Positions 29,491 through 37,930 of a DNA stretch of 64,000 bases are shown here, one piece after another (the stretch's first letter is position 1; each line of letters opens with the position of its first letter). Source of the DNA: Burkholderia thailandensis E264 (lineage in GTDB: Bacteria; Pseudomonadota; Gammaproteobacteria; Burkholderiales; Burkholderiaceae); assembly GCF_000012365.1 (NCBI RefSeq), contig NC_007650.1, positions 1,116,001-1,180,000 on the forward strand. Reading direction: 5' to 3'. A program made the translations under genes and the position numbers. The notes under the pieces were generated by a model. That model was not told where the DNA came from. It was given only the letters and a program-made list of their open reading frames with translations, and made no database searches.

Positions 29491-29970
29491 TCAGCAGCAG
29501 GAGGATTTCGCCGGCGCGCTGGCCGGCTGGCCGCACGACGAGACGCGGCGCGCGCGAGTGCCGCCGTTTGCCTCGGGGGCCTGCACCGCGCGCGATTCGC
29601 CGAAGGTCGGGACTTCGCCGAGCGTCCGGTACGCTTCCCATGCGATGCCTTGCGGATCGACGGTCCAGTATTTGTCGGAGCGCGCATAGCAGCATGCCGT
29701 TCCGATCTGCTCGTCGATGGGCAGGGCCGCGTGGTCGAGGCGTGCGCGCATTTCCGCAAGTTCGGCATCGTCTTCCGCCTGCATGCCGAGATGATCGAGC
29801 CCCGGCGCTGCGCCGCGCTGCGAGATCGCGAAATTGATGCGTGGATCGTCGAGCATCCATTTCGCGTAGTCGTCCTTGACGACGGTCGGCTCGACGGCGA
29901 ACAACGCCGAATAGAAGCGGATGCTGTCTGCGAGATTCGCGACGCTGACGTGAACGTGGAAGCGTTTCAT
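29491..29970 (-). CDS. arsI: ArsI-type C-As lyase (VOC/glyoxalase fold)
   Basis: This non-heme iron dioxygenase is predicted to cleave the carbon-arsenic bond of trivalent methyl- or aromatic arsenicals. It encodes 159 aa. The N-terminus FHVHVSVANLADSIRFY is the usual start of the fold. TACCYARSDKYW holds the vicinal Cys93-Cys94 pair that binds As(III) in ArsI. DHLGMQ and WEAY supply further likely metal ligands, and the protein ends in SSCC. CadI proteins share the fold, but the vicinal cysteines plus the arsR-arsC-acr3 setting favour ArsI. Its ATG overlaps the arsR stop by 4 bp. Confidence 0.85.
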   Translation of the reverse strand: MKRFHVHVSVANLADSIRFYSALFAVEPTVVKDDYAKWMLDDPRINFAISQRGAAPGLDHLGMQAEDDAELAEMRARLDHAALPIDEQIGTACCYARSDKYWTVDPQGIAWEAYRTLGEVPTFGESRAVQAPEANGGTRARRVSSCGQPASAPAKSSCC

Positions 29971-30302
29971 GATTGATGCTCTCTGGTTGGTGAACACACC
30001 GCCGCCGGCGAGCAGGGATTGCCGCCGCAGCAGTTCTCCGTGAGGTATGCGAGCAGGCCGTTCATCGTCGCGAAGTTCGCGCAATAGAAGACGAAACGGC
30101 CTTCCTGGCGGCTGGTGACGAGCCGCGCATGCGCGAGTTCCTTCAGGTGGAACGAGAGCGATGACGGGGGCACGTCCAGCAGCGCGGCAATCCGGCCGGC
30201 AGGCAGGCCCTGCGGTCCCGCTTGCACCAGCGCGCGGAAGACGGCGAGCCGGGACTCATGCGCGAGTGCCGCGAGCGCGGCGACGGTCTGATCGGTTTCC
30301 AT
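29967..30302 (-). CDS. arsR: ArsR-family arsenic-responsive repressor
   Basis: This metalloregulator releases its operator when bound to As(III). It encodes 111 aa with a winged helix (LPAGRIAALLDVPPSSLSFHLKELAHARLV). The canonical ELCVCDL site in the DNA-binding helix is missing; instead cysteines cluster at the C-terminus (ENCCGGNPC), as in C-terminal-site ArsR proteins that can prefer methylated or organic arsenicals. That fits its overlap with arsI. The promoter (30309-30338) puts the transcription start at or within a base or so of the ATG, so the message is probably leaderless; no ribosome-binding site is present. Confidence 0.9.
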   Translation of the reverse strand: METDQTVAALAALAHESRLAVFRALVQAGPQGLPAGRIAALLDVPPSSLSFHLKELAHARLVTSRQEGRFVFYCANFATMNGLLAYLTENCCGGNPCSPAAVCSPTREHQS

Positions 30303-30308
30303 GTTTCA

Positions 30309-30338
30309 ATAATAGTCGAAATATCGAATTTTGAGCAA
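30309..30338 (-). promoter_or_regulatory. ars promoter with ArsR operator in the spacer
   Basis: On the minus strand TTGCTC (30338-30333) and TATTAT (30314-30309) are separated by 18 bp. The spacer holds TCGATATTTCGA (30327-30316), a near-palindrome suited to a dimeric ArsR. A start 6-7 bases after the -10 falls at the A of the arsR ATG (30302). Confidence 0.65.
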
Positions 30339-30647
30339 GCTTTCGATGTGCGCCGATGAGGGAGGGGCCGCCCCGGCAGGCGGTCGCGTCCGGCGTTCGA
30401 GACAAGGCGCAACGTGTCGGCGCGCGATTCGACACGTTGAATACAGGCAAGGACTTCGTGGCGCTCACGCTTCGCGCGGCGGCCATTGTTCGCGCCGGAC
30501 GGCCTCGTCGATGCGAGCGCCGGGCGCGCGGGGCGAGGGAACGAAAGGGTGCCCGTCGCGCACCGGGGAGTGATGCGCCGCGCGCGGACGGCGTCGCGCT
30601 CGCGCGCGGGCGCGGTAACGCGTGGCGACGCGCACGATCTCGCGCGG
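30339..30647. other. Intergenic gap, nothing recognised
   Basis: The GC-rich region between the ars promoter and the 3' end of the ferritin-like gene. Overlapping open frames have no domains. Confidence 0.45.
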
Positions 30648-31547
30648 CTATCTCCTGATGAAGCGCAGCGCGAACCGCGCGAGCCGCGGCACGATCGTCG
30701 GCCGCAGCAGCCGCGTGTCGTAGCCGGCCATCCGGCGGTCGTTCTCGGCAAGACACAGCTCGATCAACTCGCGCGGATTCAGTGCGTCGCCGACGGTTGC
30801 CGCCGTGTTGGCCGGAAAATTCGCATCGCGCGCGACGCCGTCGACGTCGGTGCCGCGAGCGATGCCGATGCGCTCCCAGATCAGGAACGCCCATACCGCG
30901 GCGACGCGCGCGAACAGCCACGGCCTGCGCCACCATCGCGTGTTGCGCCAGTACCATCCGAACCAGTTCGCGAAGAACAGGATGTGGCGGCCTTCCTCCT
31001 GGATCACGGGCTCGAATGTCTCGACGAGTTCTTCCGGGAAATAGCCGGAGCGCTGCGCGCAGCGGAACAGGCCGAATGCGAAGAAGCTGTCGATGCACTC
31101 GCTGAAACCGGTGACCATCCATGCCCATTCGGCGTCCTTCGGCGCCGGATACGCGGGCTCGCGCGCGAGCCGGATGCCGTACGCTTCGACGAGCTTCGAG
31201 AGCACGACCTTGTGGCGCGCTTCCTCCGCGGCGTCCATGTCGAGCGCGGCGCGCAGCAACGGATCGCTCACCGTCGCCGCGAACGTCGCGACGCGAATCG
31301 ACGCGCGCCCTTCGGTCTGCACGGCGATGTCCCAGATCGGCAGCGACGTCAGGCGCTGAAGCGCTTCGGGGGGGAGGGCGGGCCAATCGATGACGGCCGG
31401 CTTGTACGGGTTGTGGGTATCGAGCAGCATCTTGCAGAACATCTGCTTGTGCGCGTCGGAACCGATTTGCACGGGGCCTCGACTCTCATGGACCCAGTTG
31501 CGCATAGCGTGATCCGCCGCTTGCTCTTGTCGCAGCGTGTCAGACAT
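30648..31547 (-). CDS. Ferritin-like diiron protein of unknown substrate
   Basis: This protein has 299 aa. Two carboxylate/histidine motifs, DAAEEARHKV (Glu109/His112) and IQEEGRHILFFANW (about residues 182-196), plus acidic residues on neighbouring helices (QTEGRAS, FSECIDSF) predict a four-helix-bundle diiron site. Trp-rich and hydrophobic helices in the second half (WFGWYWRNTRWW, VAAVWAFLIWERIGI) suggest membrane association. Such proteins include diiron oxygenases and hydroxylases; the substrate cannot be read from sequence. It stands alone, with divergent or distant neighbours. The start gives a typical MSDTLRQEQ. Confidence 0.75.
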   Translation of the reverse strand: MSDTLRQEQAADHAMRNWVHESRGPVQIGSDAHKQMFCKMLLDTHNPYKPAVIDWPALPPEALQRLTSLPIWDIAVQTEGRASIRVATFAATVSDPLLRAALDMDAAEEARHKVVLSKLVEAYGIRLAREPAYPAPKDAEWAWMVTGFSECIDSFFAFGLFRCAQRSGYFPEELVETFEPVIQEEGRHILFFANWFGWYWRNTRWWRRPWLFARVAAVWAFLIWERIGIARGTDVDGVARDANFPANTAATVGDALNPRELIELCLAENDRRMAGYDTRLLRPTIVPRLARFALRFIRR

Positions 31548-31677
31548 GGCTTGATTGGTATCGTGATGTCAGGAGCGGACGATTCTTGCATAGCTCGAGG
31601 AATCACGTATTTTGGCGGCCGTCGCCGCAGGCGCCGCCCGTCGGGGCCGCGCGTGCCGGCCGGCGGCGGCGACAGGC

Positions 31678-31893
31678 TCAACAGTGGGAGTCGACCCACA
31701 GGCGTCCCCAGCGGAACGCGTAGGCGAGCGCGTGTTCTTCGTCGAAAAAGAAATCGATGGCGTCGAACGAGTAGGCGCGCGCGGGCGCCGGGCCGGTTTT
31801 CTCGATCGTGAGGTTCGCGGCGAACAGGCCGTTCGGCAAGCGCGCCGCCGCGGGCGCGACCTCATAGCCCTTGTAGCGGATCGAACGATTCAT
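31678..31893 (-). CDS. Small conserved-looking hypothetical protein
   Basis: This 71-aa protein starts MNRSIRYKGYEVAPAA and ends FRWGRLWVDSHC. The mix of aromatic and charged residues and the low Arg/Ala bias set it apart from shadow frames. A longer start 26 codons upstream exists (31971), but MNRSIRYKGY looks natural. It has no signal peptide or membrane helix and no function is recognised. It lies 130 bp downstream of nothing on its strand and probably stands alone. Confidence 0.55.
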   Translation of the reverse strand: MNRSIRYKGYEVAPAAARLPNGLFAANLTIEKTGPAPARAYSFDAIDFFFDEEHALAYAFRWGRLWVDSHC

Positions 31894-32462
31894 GGCTTTC
31901 GCGAAGGTGGAACGAGACTGCAGCGTAAGCAATCGACGCGTGCGCGTGAACCAATCTTTATGCGTAAGCAAATCACCCGCTCGCGCGTTCTTTGACGATG
32001 CGAGAGCGATGGAATGACCGATGCTCCGACGCTGCGTCTACACGTCAACGGCCGGCATCGGGGCGCATGGCGCGCAGACGGGATCGGCGCGGCCGACGGG
32101 GGGCGGCCGCAAGCGGCGATGGCCGTTGCGGGTACGACGACGAGGGGGCGTGACGGACCGGGGCGGGCGTGTTTGCAGCCGGTCGTATCGATTGCTCCCG
32201 GACGGCAGCGGGATCTGACCTGACGCGCGATCGGTGTCGCGCGGGTGACGCGCAACCGCGCAAGCGGGCCGCCATACGCCGGGCTGTCGCGCGAAACGCG
32301 TGGCGTGGCTGCGCCACGCGGGCGGCAAGTCGGATGCCGCACGGATATCGCGCCGCGCGTCCGCCCCGCCCGCGTTCGTGCCGTCGAGGAGCGTCGCGAA
32401 GGGATCGGTCGAGGGGGCGGCGGGGCCGCGGGGCAGGTGGCCGAGAACCGGATCAACCGTGC
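31894..32462. other. Intergenic gap with one strong hairpin
   Basis: About 570 bp with no convincing gene. A perfect 9-bp stem, CGCGTGGCG/CGCCACGCG with a 6-base loop, lies at 32297-32320. It has no T-tract, so calling it a terminator for the effector-like gene (which ends at 32463) is uncertain. Confidence 0.4.
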
Positions 32463-33788
32463 TTATCGAAACCTCGGAGAAGCCGGGTCCGGTACGCGTT
32501 GATGGCCCTGGAACAATTCAGACATCAGTTCAGTGGCCGCTCCCTGGCCGAACAGATGCCCTGCGTCTCTTTGGCCCGCTCCGAGTACGTCGTGGCGGCG
32601 CATGGATTGGCCGAGATAGGTCAGCGCGCCCTCGATCACTTCCACCGTGCTGTGGTAGCCGAGGCCGACCAGGAACGCGCATGCGCCCGCCGCGCGCGCG
32701 AGATGCTGCACTTGCTGCGCGGGAGAATGCACCTGCATGGGGTCGTGATGCTCGGCGCGCGTCTCGAGGCGCGTATGCAGCGTTCCGACGAATTGCCGTT
32801 CGGCCGGCTCGCCGCGCAGCATGTCCCAGGTCTGCAGGATTTCCGCGGGCGATCCGGACATGTGTCCGGCAAAAGGCTCGACGGTGCCGTCGACGCGATT
32901 CTCGGCAATATGGGCGACATCCCATTGGGTGGGGGGAATGCGTGCATGACGGGGAACGCCAATGATCTCGTCGGCGTCCTCTCCCAGATTGTGTATGCCG
33001 GTGCGATCGAAATGCGCGGCGGCCGGCCGGGTTCTTTCGGCTGTCTTGTCCGGCCCGACCGCGCGAGACCCGCCTTCCTCCTGCACACTCTGGATGGAGC
33101 GGGGGGGCGGCGGAGCCAGTCCTGCCTCTGCGAGCCTTTCGGAGAGGTTCGCGCGAAGTCGTACGGACGCTTCAGGAAGGCGATCGGTGCCCGTGGTCGC
33201 GCCGGTCGCCGCATACAGAGCGCCGATGTCCCCCATGAGCGCGATGACGATCGCTCGATCGTGCGCGGACGAACGATCGGGGGTCCGGCCGACCCGACTG
33301 AGCACGTCGAGCAACGCGCTGGGGGACCGACCGGGCATCAATCCTTCCGCTCCGAACAGGCGGGCCCCCAGGGCCTGCTTGTCCTGGGCGTCCAGCGCCG
33401 CGTAGATTGGGTGCAGACTGTTTGCGGCTTGACCGAGTTCGTGTCGCAGCGACTCGCTCGGCTGGTACAGAACCTGTCTGGCGGCGGTGGTTTGTAGCGC
33501 CGCCAGTTGCCGCGTGTCGCCGCACGTTTCCGAACGTGTGGCGGGATCGACATGCTTGACGGCCGCCCGCGCGGCGCCGGGCGCGCCTGGCGACGGCATC
33601 GCGAGCGACGGTTGCGCGATGGCGGTTGCGCCCGGGCTTTTGGAAGGCAAATGACTTAGCACGCCTGACGGAGGTTGCCGGCCGGATGGCGACGAACGCG
33701 CGGACACCGGATCGCCCGGAGCGCGGTCGGAATCCGAATTCGCTTGCCCGCAGCTCGGATGACCGATGCCGCTAACGCTTGAGTCCAT
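32463..33788 (-). CDS. Candidate type III secreted effector (unrecognised protein)
   Basis: I do not recognise this 441-aa protein. Its first ~100 residues are rich in Ser, Pro, Gly and Ala and look disordered (PSGRQPPSGVLSHLPSKSPG), as in type III secretion signals. The rest is mostly helical, with no transmembrane segment and no known catalytic motif. Upstream is a perfect hrpII-type box (33912-33935), with a YANNRT -10 at 33874-33879. This is the arrangement of HrpB-dependent type III genes and is shared with the gene at 40251-41252. The ATG at 33788 has no Shine-Dalgarno; in-frame GTGs at 33830 and 33845 are alternatives. Effector status is inference from promoter and N-terminus. Confidence 0.6.
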   Translation of the reverse strand: MDSSVSGIGHPSCGQANSDSDRAPGDPVSARSSPSGRQPPSGVLSHLPSKSPGATAIAQPSLAMPSPGAPGAARAAVKHVDPATRSETCGDTRQLAALQTTAARQVLYQPSESLRHELGQAANSLHPIYAALDAQDKQALGARLFGAEGLMPGRSPSALLDVLSRVGRTPDRSSAHDRAIVIALMGDIGALYAATGATTGTDRLPEASVRLRANLSERLAEAGLAPPPPRSIQSVQEEGGSRAVGPDKTAERTRPAAAHFDRTGIHNLGEDADEIIGVPRHARIPPTQWDVAHIAENRVDGTVEPFAGHMSGSPAEILQTWDMLRGEPAERQFVGTLHTRLETRAEHHDPMQVHSPAQQVQHLARAAGACAFLVGLGYHSTVEVIEGALTYLGQSMRRHDVLGAGQRDAGHLFGQGAATELMSELFQGHQRVPDPASPRFR

Positions 33789-33873
33789 GGTGGCGGTTGA
33801 TGATCGAGAAGAGTGGTGCGAGCCCTTCACGCGTCCTGTGCTCACGGGGCTTGCATGCGAGAGCGTATGGCTC

Positions 33874-33935
33874 ACGGTATTTCGCTTCCGGAGCGGGCGC
33901 CGGCGCGTTTGCGAATTGCGGTCTGCGGAAGCGAA
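33874..33935 (-). promoter_or_regulatory. hrpII box and -10 element upstream of candidate effector 1
   Basis: On the minus strand TTCG (33935-33932), 16 bases, TTCG (33915-33912), 32 bases, TACCGT (33879-33874). The box begins TTCGCTTCC, as does the second box at 41355. It matches the Ralstonia HrpB target TTCG-N16-TTCG and a YANNRT -10. Confidence 0.7.
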
Positions 33936-34227
33936 CGTCCTTCTCGGATCGGCCGCTCGGTTGAATCGCCGAGGCAATGACGGCGACCATCGGGGCGCTC
34001 GATTGATTCGCCGGAATTCCGGATGCGCGACGGCGGCCTTCTCCGGATGGCCGAGGCGTTTCGCATGACGCCGGGCGCGCCGGCCGCAGCGGGCTCCGAC
34101 GCGCTTGGGCGAAACGTGGCGGCAAGGGCTTCGAGCAGGCCGCGGGGCATCGCCGCTCGTTCGCCTTGCAGGTCCGCTCCGCCGGTCCGTTGTCGCCGTC
34201 TTCGCGGGCGGGGCCGGCGTGCGCTCT

Positions 34228-34890
34228 TCAGTTCGTCGCCGCTTCCAGCGCAGGCGCGAGCGCGTTGCCGTTCGTGACGCGAGTTGCCGCTCGGTGCGAC
34301 GCGAACGCGAGCGCGAATTCAGCGGCCTGCGCGCCGACGGTTTCGAGTTGCGCGGCGACCTTCGAATCCGAGCAGCCGTCGAATGTCTCGAAACGGGTTT
34401 CGAGCGTGTTGACCGCCGCGCCGAACGGCGTCGGCCAGCCGCGCAGCGCGTGGACGATCGCGCGCAGCGACGTCAGCACGGTGCCCGCCGCCTGCCAGCC
34501 GTATGCGGTGACGATGCAGCCGACCGCGCGCCCGTCGAGATACGGGCGCTCGTCGGCGCGCAGTTCCTCGAGCGTATCGAGCGCGTTCTTCACGAGACCG
34601 GACACGCCGCCGTGGTAGCCGGGCGTCGCGATGACGATCGCGTCGGCCGCGCGCACCGCGTCGATCAGCTCGCGCTGCGCGTCGGTGAGCGCGCGGCATT
34701 CGGGCGCGTAGTGCGGCAGCGTATGCAGGAACGGGCCGTCGAACAGGCGGGTGCGGGCGCCCGCGGCCTGCGCGCCGCGCAGCGCGAAGCCGAGTGCGCG
34801 CTCGGTCGACGAAGCCGCGCGGGTCGTGCCGCCGATGCCGACGATGAATGGTCGGCGGTGTTGATCGAATGCGGTCAAAGTGCGCTCCAT
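34228..34890 (-). CDS. NADPH-dependent FMN reductase family oxidoreductase
   Basis: This flavodoxin-fold enzyme has 220 aa. IVGIGGTTRAASSTERAL forms the FMN phosphate loop, and ATPGYHGGVSGLVKNALDTLEEL is the signature second flavin loop of the NADPH:FMN reductase/azoreductase-like family (SsuE, ChrR, ArsH relatives). It probably reduces flavin, quinone or a xenobiotic in the cytoplasm. The start at 34890 was chosen for MERTLTAFDQHRRP; the open frame extends much further upstream, where the text is low-complexity. It is not linked to an operon. Confidence 0.82.
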   Translation of the reverse strand: MERTLTAFDQHRRPFIVGIGGTTRAASSTERALGFALRGAQAAGARTRLFDGPFLHTLPHYAPECRALTDAQRELIDAVRAADAIVIATPGYHGGVSGLVKNALDTLEELRADERPYLDGRAVGCIVTAYGWQAAGTVLTSLRAIVHALRGWPTPFGAAVNTLETRFETFDGCSDSKVAAQLETVGAQAAEFALAFASHRAATRVTNGNALAPALEAATN

Positions 34891-35029
34891 GAGGGTGCGG
34901 CGCCTGGCGGGTGCAGGCCGAGCGTTGCATGTTAGCGATCCGATCGGCGCGCGGGAAACGACTTTTCGTTCTATCGATATACCCGTCGGCCGCTCGCGCG
35001 GCTTCGCGCGCAATGCAATTGGATAGCAG

Positions 35030-35143
35030 AAATGCTTGGTTGGGATGCGGCCGCCCGGCCCATATGATCGCTTCCGTCTCCTCCATGAAACTTCTCTGAC
35101 ATGGGTTGGCCCCGCCGGTCGGAATGTCGGCGGGGCTTTTTTT
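35030..35143 (+). ncRNA. Candidate small RNA or leader with tiny ORF
   Basis: A self-contained terminator on the plus strand at 35109-35143 has no gene feeding into it. Just before it is an 11-codon open frame (MIASVSSMKLL, 35064-35099). This suggests a short transcript starting somewhere between 34920 and 35050. No clear promoter was found, and the 5' end given is arbitrary. Confidence 0.3.
35109..35143 (+). terminator. Rho-independent terminator, orphan
   Basis: Stem GCCCCGCCG/CGGCGGGGC (9 bp, perfect), 10-base loop, then seven T. This is a textbook intrinsic terminator on the plus strand, 600 bp upstream of choV. Confidence 0.8.
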
Positions 35144-35750
35144 CGTTCGCGCGATCGAGCGTGCGCGCGGCGAGATGCCTGCGTCCGCCAAGCCGCGCGC
35201 CGGACGCGTTCGGCGCGTTGCCGCCGAGCGTTCCGAAGTCGACGACGATGGTCGATCGTCATCGAAGACGAAGCGGGGCCTGCGTCCCGGCTGCGTCGCC
35301 GATTCCGGCGAGCAAGGCGCGCATCGCTGCGCATGCCCGCGATTAGGTCTGCGGAAATCCCGCGCGCGCCGATTGCCGCCGCGTCGCCGCGTCCGGCAAA
35401 AAACGACAAATGTCCGACGACTCAAAGCCGAACGCCGAGCAGGCGGGCCGCGCGTCAAGGCCCGCGATGCGGCGTCGCGCAAACCCGGTGCGAGCGATCC
35501 CGCGCGGCGCATGGGCGCGCGTGGCCGCGCGGCGCGTCCGTCACGGCCGCTCCGCGTGCGCTGCGGCGCGTCATGCGGATCTGCGGGGCCTTTTGCCAGC
35601 GCTTCGAAACGGTCGTTCGCAGCACTTGTATCGACGTGTCGTATTTGCGCAAGCGTTTGTCGCAATTCGTCGGCTGCACGGGGTTTTTTCTGGCAACCAT
35701 GTAGGCACGCTGTGACGGCGTATTTCCCCGCTCAACGAGGAGACGTTGCA

Positions 35751-36920
35751 ATGGATGCACCGAAGGTCGTGGTCGATGGTCTGTGCAAGGTGTTTGGAAG
35801 CAATCCGCGGCAAGCGCTGGACATGCTCGCCGCAGGCGCGACGAAGGATGAAGTGTTCGCGCGCACGGGCCAGGTGGTCGGCGTGCACAACGTATCGTTC
35901 GACGTGCGGGAGGGCGAGATTTTCGTGCTGATGGGCCTGTCCGGCTCCGGCAAGTCGACGCTGATCCGGCTCGTCAACCGGCTCGTCGAGCCGAGCGCGG
36001 GCAAGGTGATGATCGACGGGCGCGACGTCGCCGCGGTGCGCCGCGCGGAGTTGACCGCGCTACGCCGCACCGACATGAGCATGGTGTTCCAGTCGTTCGC
36101 GCTGATGCCGCAGCGCACGGTGCTGTCGAACGCCGCGTTCGGCCTCGAAGTGGCCGGCATGGGCCGCAAGGACCGCGAGCGGCGCGCGATGGACGTGCTC
36201 GAGCAGGTGGGCCTCGCGCCGTTCGCGCACAAGCTGCCCGCCGAGCTGTCGGGCGGCATGCAGCAGCGCGTCGGCCTCGCGCGCGCGCTCGCGGTGAACC
36301 CGTCGCTGATGATCATGGACGAGGCGTTCTCCGCGCTCGATCCGTTAAAGCGCAAGGAAATGCAGAACGTGCTGCTGCAGCTCCAGAAGGAGCAGCGCCG
36401 CACGATCATGTTCGTGTCGCACGATCTCGAGGAGGCGCTGCGCATCGGCAGCCGGATCGCGATCATGGAGGGCGGCCGGCTCGTGCAGGTCGGCACGCCG
36501 CAGGAAATCATCGCGAACCCCGCCGACGACTATGTGCGCGCGTTCTTCGAAGGCATCGACACGAGCCGCTACCTGACCGCGGGCGACCTGATGCTCACGG
36601 GCGCCGTGCCGACCGTGTCGAAGCTCGATGCGACGCACGTGGCCGCGTCGCTGAACGGCAGCGCCGAATATGCGTTCGTGCTCGACGAGGCGCGCAAGAT
36701 CCGCGGCTTCGTCACGCGCGACGCGCTGAACGGCGCGCCGCCGAAGGTGCGCCAGGTCGAGAGCATTCCGCGCGACGCGACGCTCGATCACGTCGTCGAG
36801 CGATGCGTCGCGCATCCGCACGCGCTGCCCGTCGTCGACGACGACGGCTGTTACTGCGGCTCGGTCGATCGGGCCGTGCTTCTGAAAGCCATCACGCGTT
36901 CGCGAGGTTCCCATGTCTGA
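35751..36920 (+). CDS. choV: Choline/betaine ABC transporter ATPase
   Basis: This subunit powers uptake of choline or a related quaternary amine. It encodes 389 aa. Walker A is GLSGSGKST, the ABC signature LSGGMQQRVGLARAL, and Walker B LMIMDEAFSALDP, with the switch His in FVSHD. The C-terminal ~100 residues form a CBS-like regulatory domain. The insertion before Walker A (QALDMLAAGATKDEVFARTG) is typical of the ProV/OpuA/ChoV branch. GAGGAG lies 8 bases before the ATG at 35751; the longer frame upstream is noise. It overlaps choW by 8 bp. Choline rather than proline betaine is inferred from the ChoX-like binding protein nearby. Confidence 0.88.
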   Translation: MDAPKVVVDGLCKVFGSNPRQALDMLAAGATKDEVFARTGQVVGVHNVSFDVREGEIFVLMGLSGSGKSTLIRLVNRLVEPSAGKVMIDGRDVAAVRRAELTALRRTDMSMVFQSFALMPQRTVLSNAAFGLEVAGMGRKDRERRAMDVLEQVGLAPFAHKLPAELSGGMQQRVGLARALAVNPSLMIMDEAFSALDPLKRKEMQNVLLQLQKEQRRTIMFVSHDLEEALRIGSRIAIMEGGRLVQVGTPQEIIANPADDYVRAFFEGIDTSRYLTAGDLMLTGAVPTVSKLDATHVAASLNGSAEYAFVLDEARKIRGFVTRDALNGAPPKVRQVESIPRDATLDHVVERCVAHPHALPVVDDDGCYCGSVDRAVLLKAITRSRGSHV

Positions 36921-37815
36921 ACTCATTCCGCTCGGTAGCTGGGTCGACCAGTCGGTTCACTATCTGCTCGACCACGACGCGAAGACGTTCGATGCGATCG
37001 GGCGCGCCATCGAAGGGCTCGCGGCGCTCGTCGAGCACAGTCTGCAAGCCGTGCCGATGTGGCTGATGATGGCGATCTTCATCGGCGTCGGGCTCTGGCG
37101 CGTCGGCTGGCGTTTCGCGATCTTCACCGCCGCGTCGCTGTTCCTGATCTTCGCGACGGGCTTCTGGGATCAGACGGTCGTCACGCTCGGCCTTACGCTG
37201 TCGTCGACGATCGTGAGCCTCGTGCTCGGCATTCCGCTCGGCATCTGGGCCGCGAAGAGCAAGTGGGTCGCGGCGATCGTGCGGCCGATCCTCGACCTGA
37301 TGCAGACGATGCCCGCGTTCGTCTACCTGATTCCGGCCGCGATGCTGTTCGGCCTCGGCCGCGTGCCGGGCATCCTGTCGACGGTGATCTTCGCGATGCC
37401 GCCCGCCGTGCGCCTGACGAGCCTCGGCATCCGCCACGTGAACCGCGAGATCGTCGAGGCGGGGCAGGCGTTCGGCTGCACGCCGTGGCAACTGCTGTAC
37501 AAGGTGCAGTTTCCGAATGCGCTGCCGTCGATCATGCAGGGCGTGAACCAGACGATCATGATGGCGCTGTCGATGGTGATCATCGCGTCGATGGTCGGCG
37601 CGGGCGGCCTCGGCAACGACGTGCTCGCGAGCATCCAGCGCCTCGACATCGGCCTCGGCTTCGAAAGCGGCCTGTCGGTCGTGCTGCTCGCGATCATCCT
37701 CGATCGCATCACCGAGAGTTTCGGCCGCGCGCCGGGCACGGCGAAGGCGCCGCTCTTCTCGGGGTTCCGGCAACTGTTCGGCCCGCGCTCGCGCTCGTCG
37801 GTCGCGCAGGCCTGA
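36913..37815 (+). CDS. choW: Choline/betaine ABC transporter permease
   Basis: This inner-membrane channel subunit has 300 aa. It has about six to seven hydrophobic helices. The EAA-type loop GIRHVNREIVEAGQAFGCTPWQLLYKVQFPNALPSIMQGVNQ contacts the ATPase. Length and the N-terminal extension match ProW/ChoW. It starts inside the last codons of choV (8-bp overlap), so translation is coupled. It works with ChoV and the periplasmic ChoX encoded 1.2 kb downstream. Confidence 0.88.
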   Translation: MSELIPLGSWVDQSVHYLLDHDAKTFDAIGRAIEGLAALVEHSLQAVPMWLMMAIFIGVGLWRVGWRFAIFTAASLFLIFATGFWDQTVVTLGLTLSSTIVSLVLGIPLGIWAAKSKWVAAIVRPILDLMQTMPAFVYLIPAAMLFGLGRVPGILSTVIFAMPPAVRLTSLGIRHVNREIVEAGQAFGCTPWQLLYKVQFPNALPSIMQGVNQTIMMALSMVIIASMVGAGGLGNDVLASIQRLDIGLGFESGLSVVLLAIILDRITESFGRAPGTAKAPLFSGFRQLFGPRSRSSVAQA

Positions 37816-37930
37816 CGTTTTCCGCCTTCGCTCGCTTCCTCGGTTTTTTCCGTTTCGCCGATCCGGCCGTCTCCGGCGGGCCCGCCCGCCGCCGGAGCGG
37901 CTTCGTGCAACCCGTTCGCTGGAGAACGAT

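Larger units (their letters stand above)
34891..35750. other. Long intergenic region with a terminator and possible small RNA
   Basis: This region separates the flavin reductase and choV start codons, which diverge. Apart from the hairpin at 35109-35143 and a tiny open frame before it, I see no gene. Long frames are GC shadows. Confidence 0.45.

Noticed and set aside
32297..32320. Perfect 9-bp hairpin considered as a terminator
   Set aside because: No T-tract on either strand, and it lies 143 bp past the nearest stop codon; kept only as a note in the gap entry.
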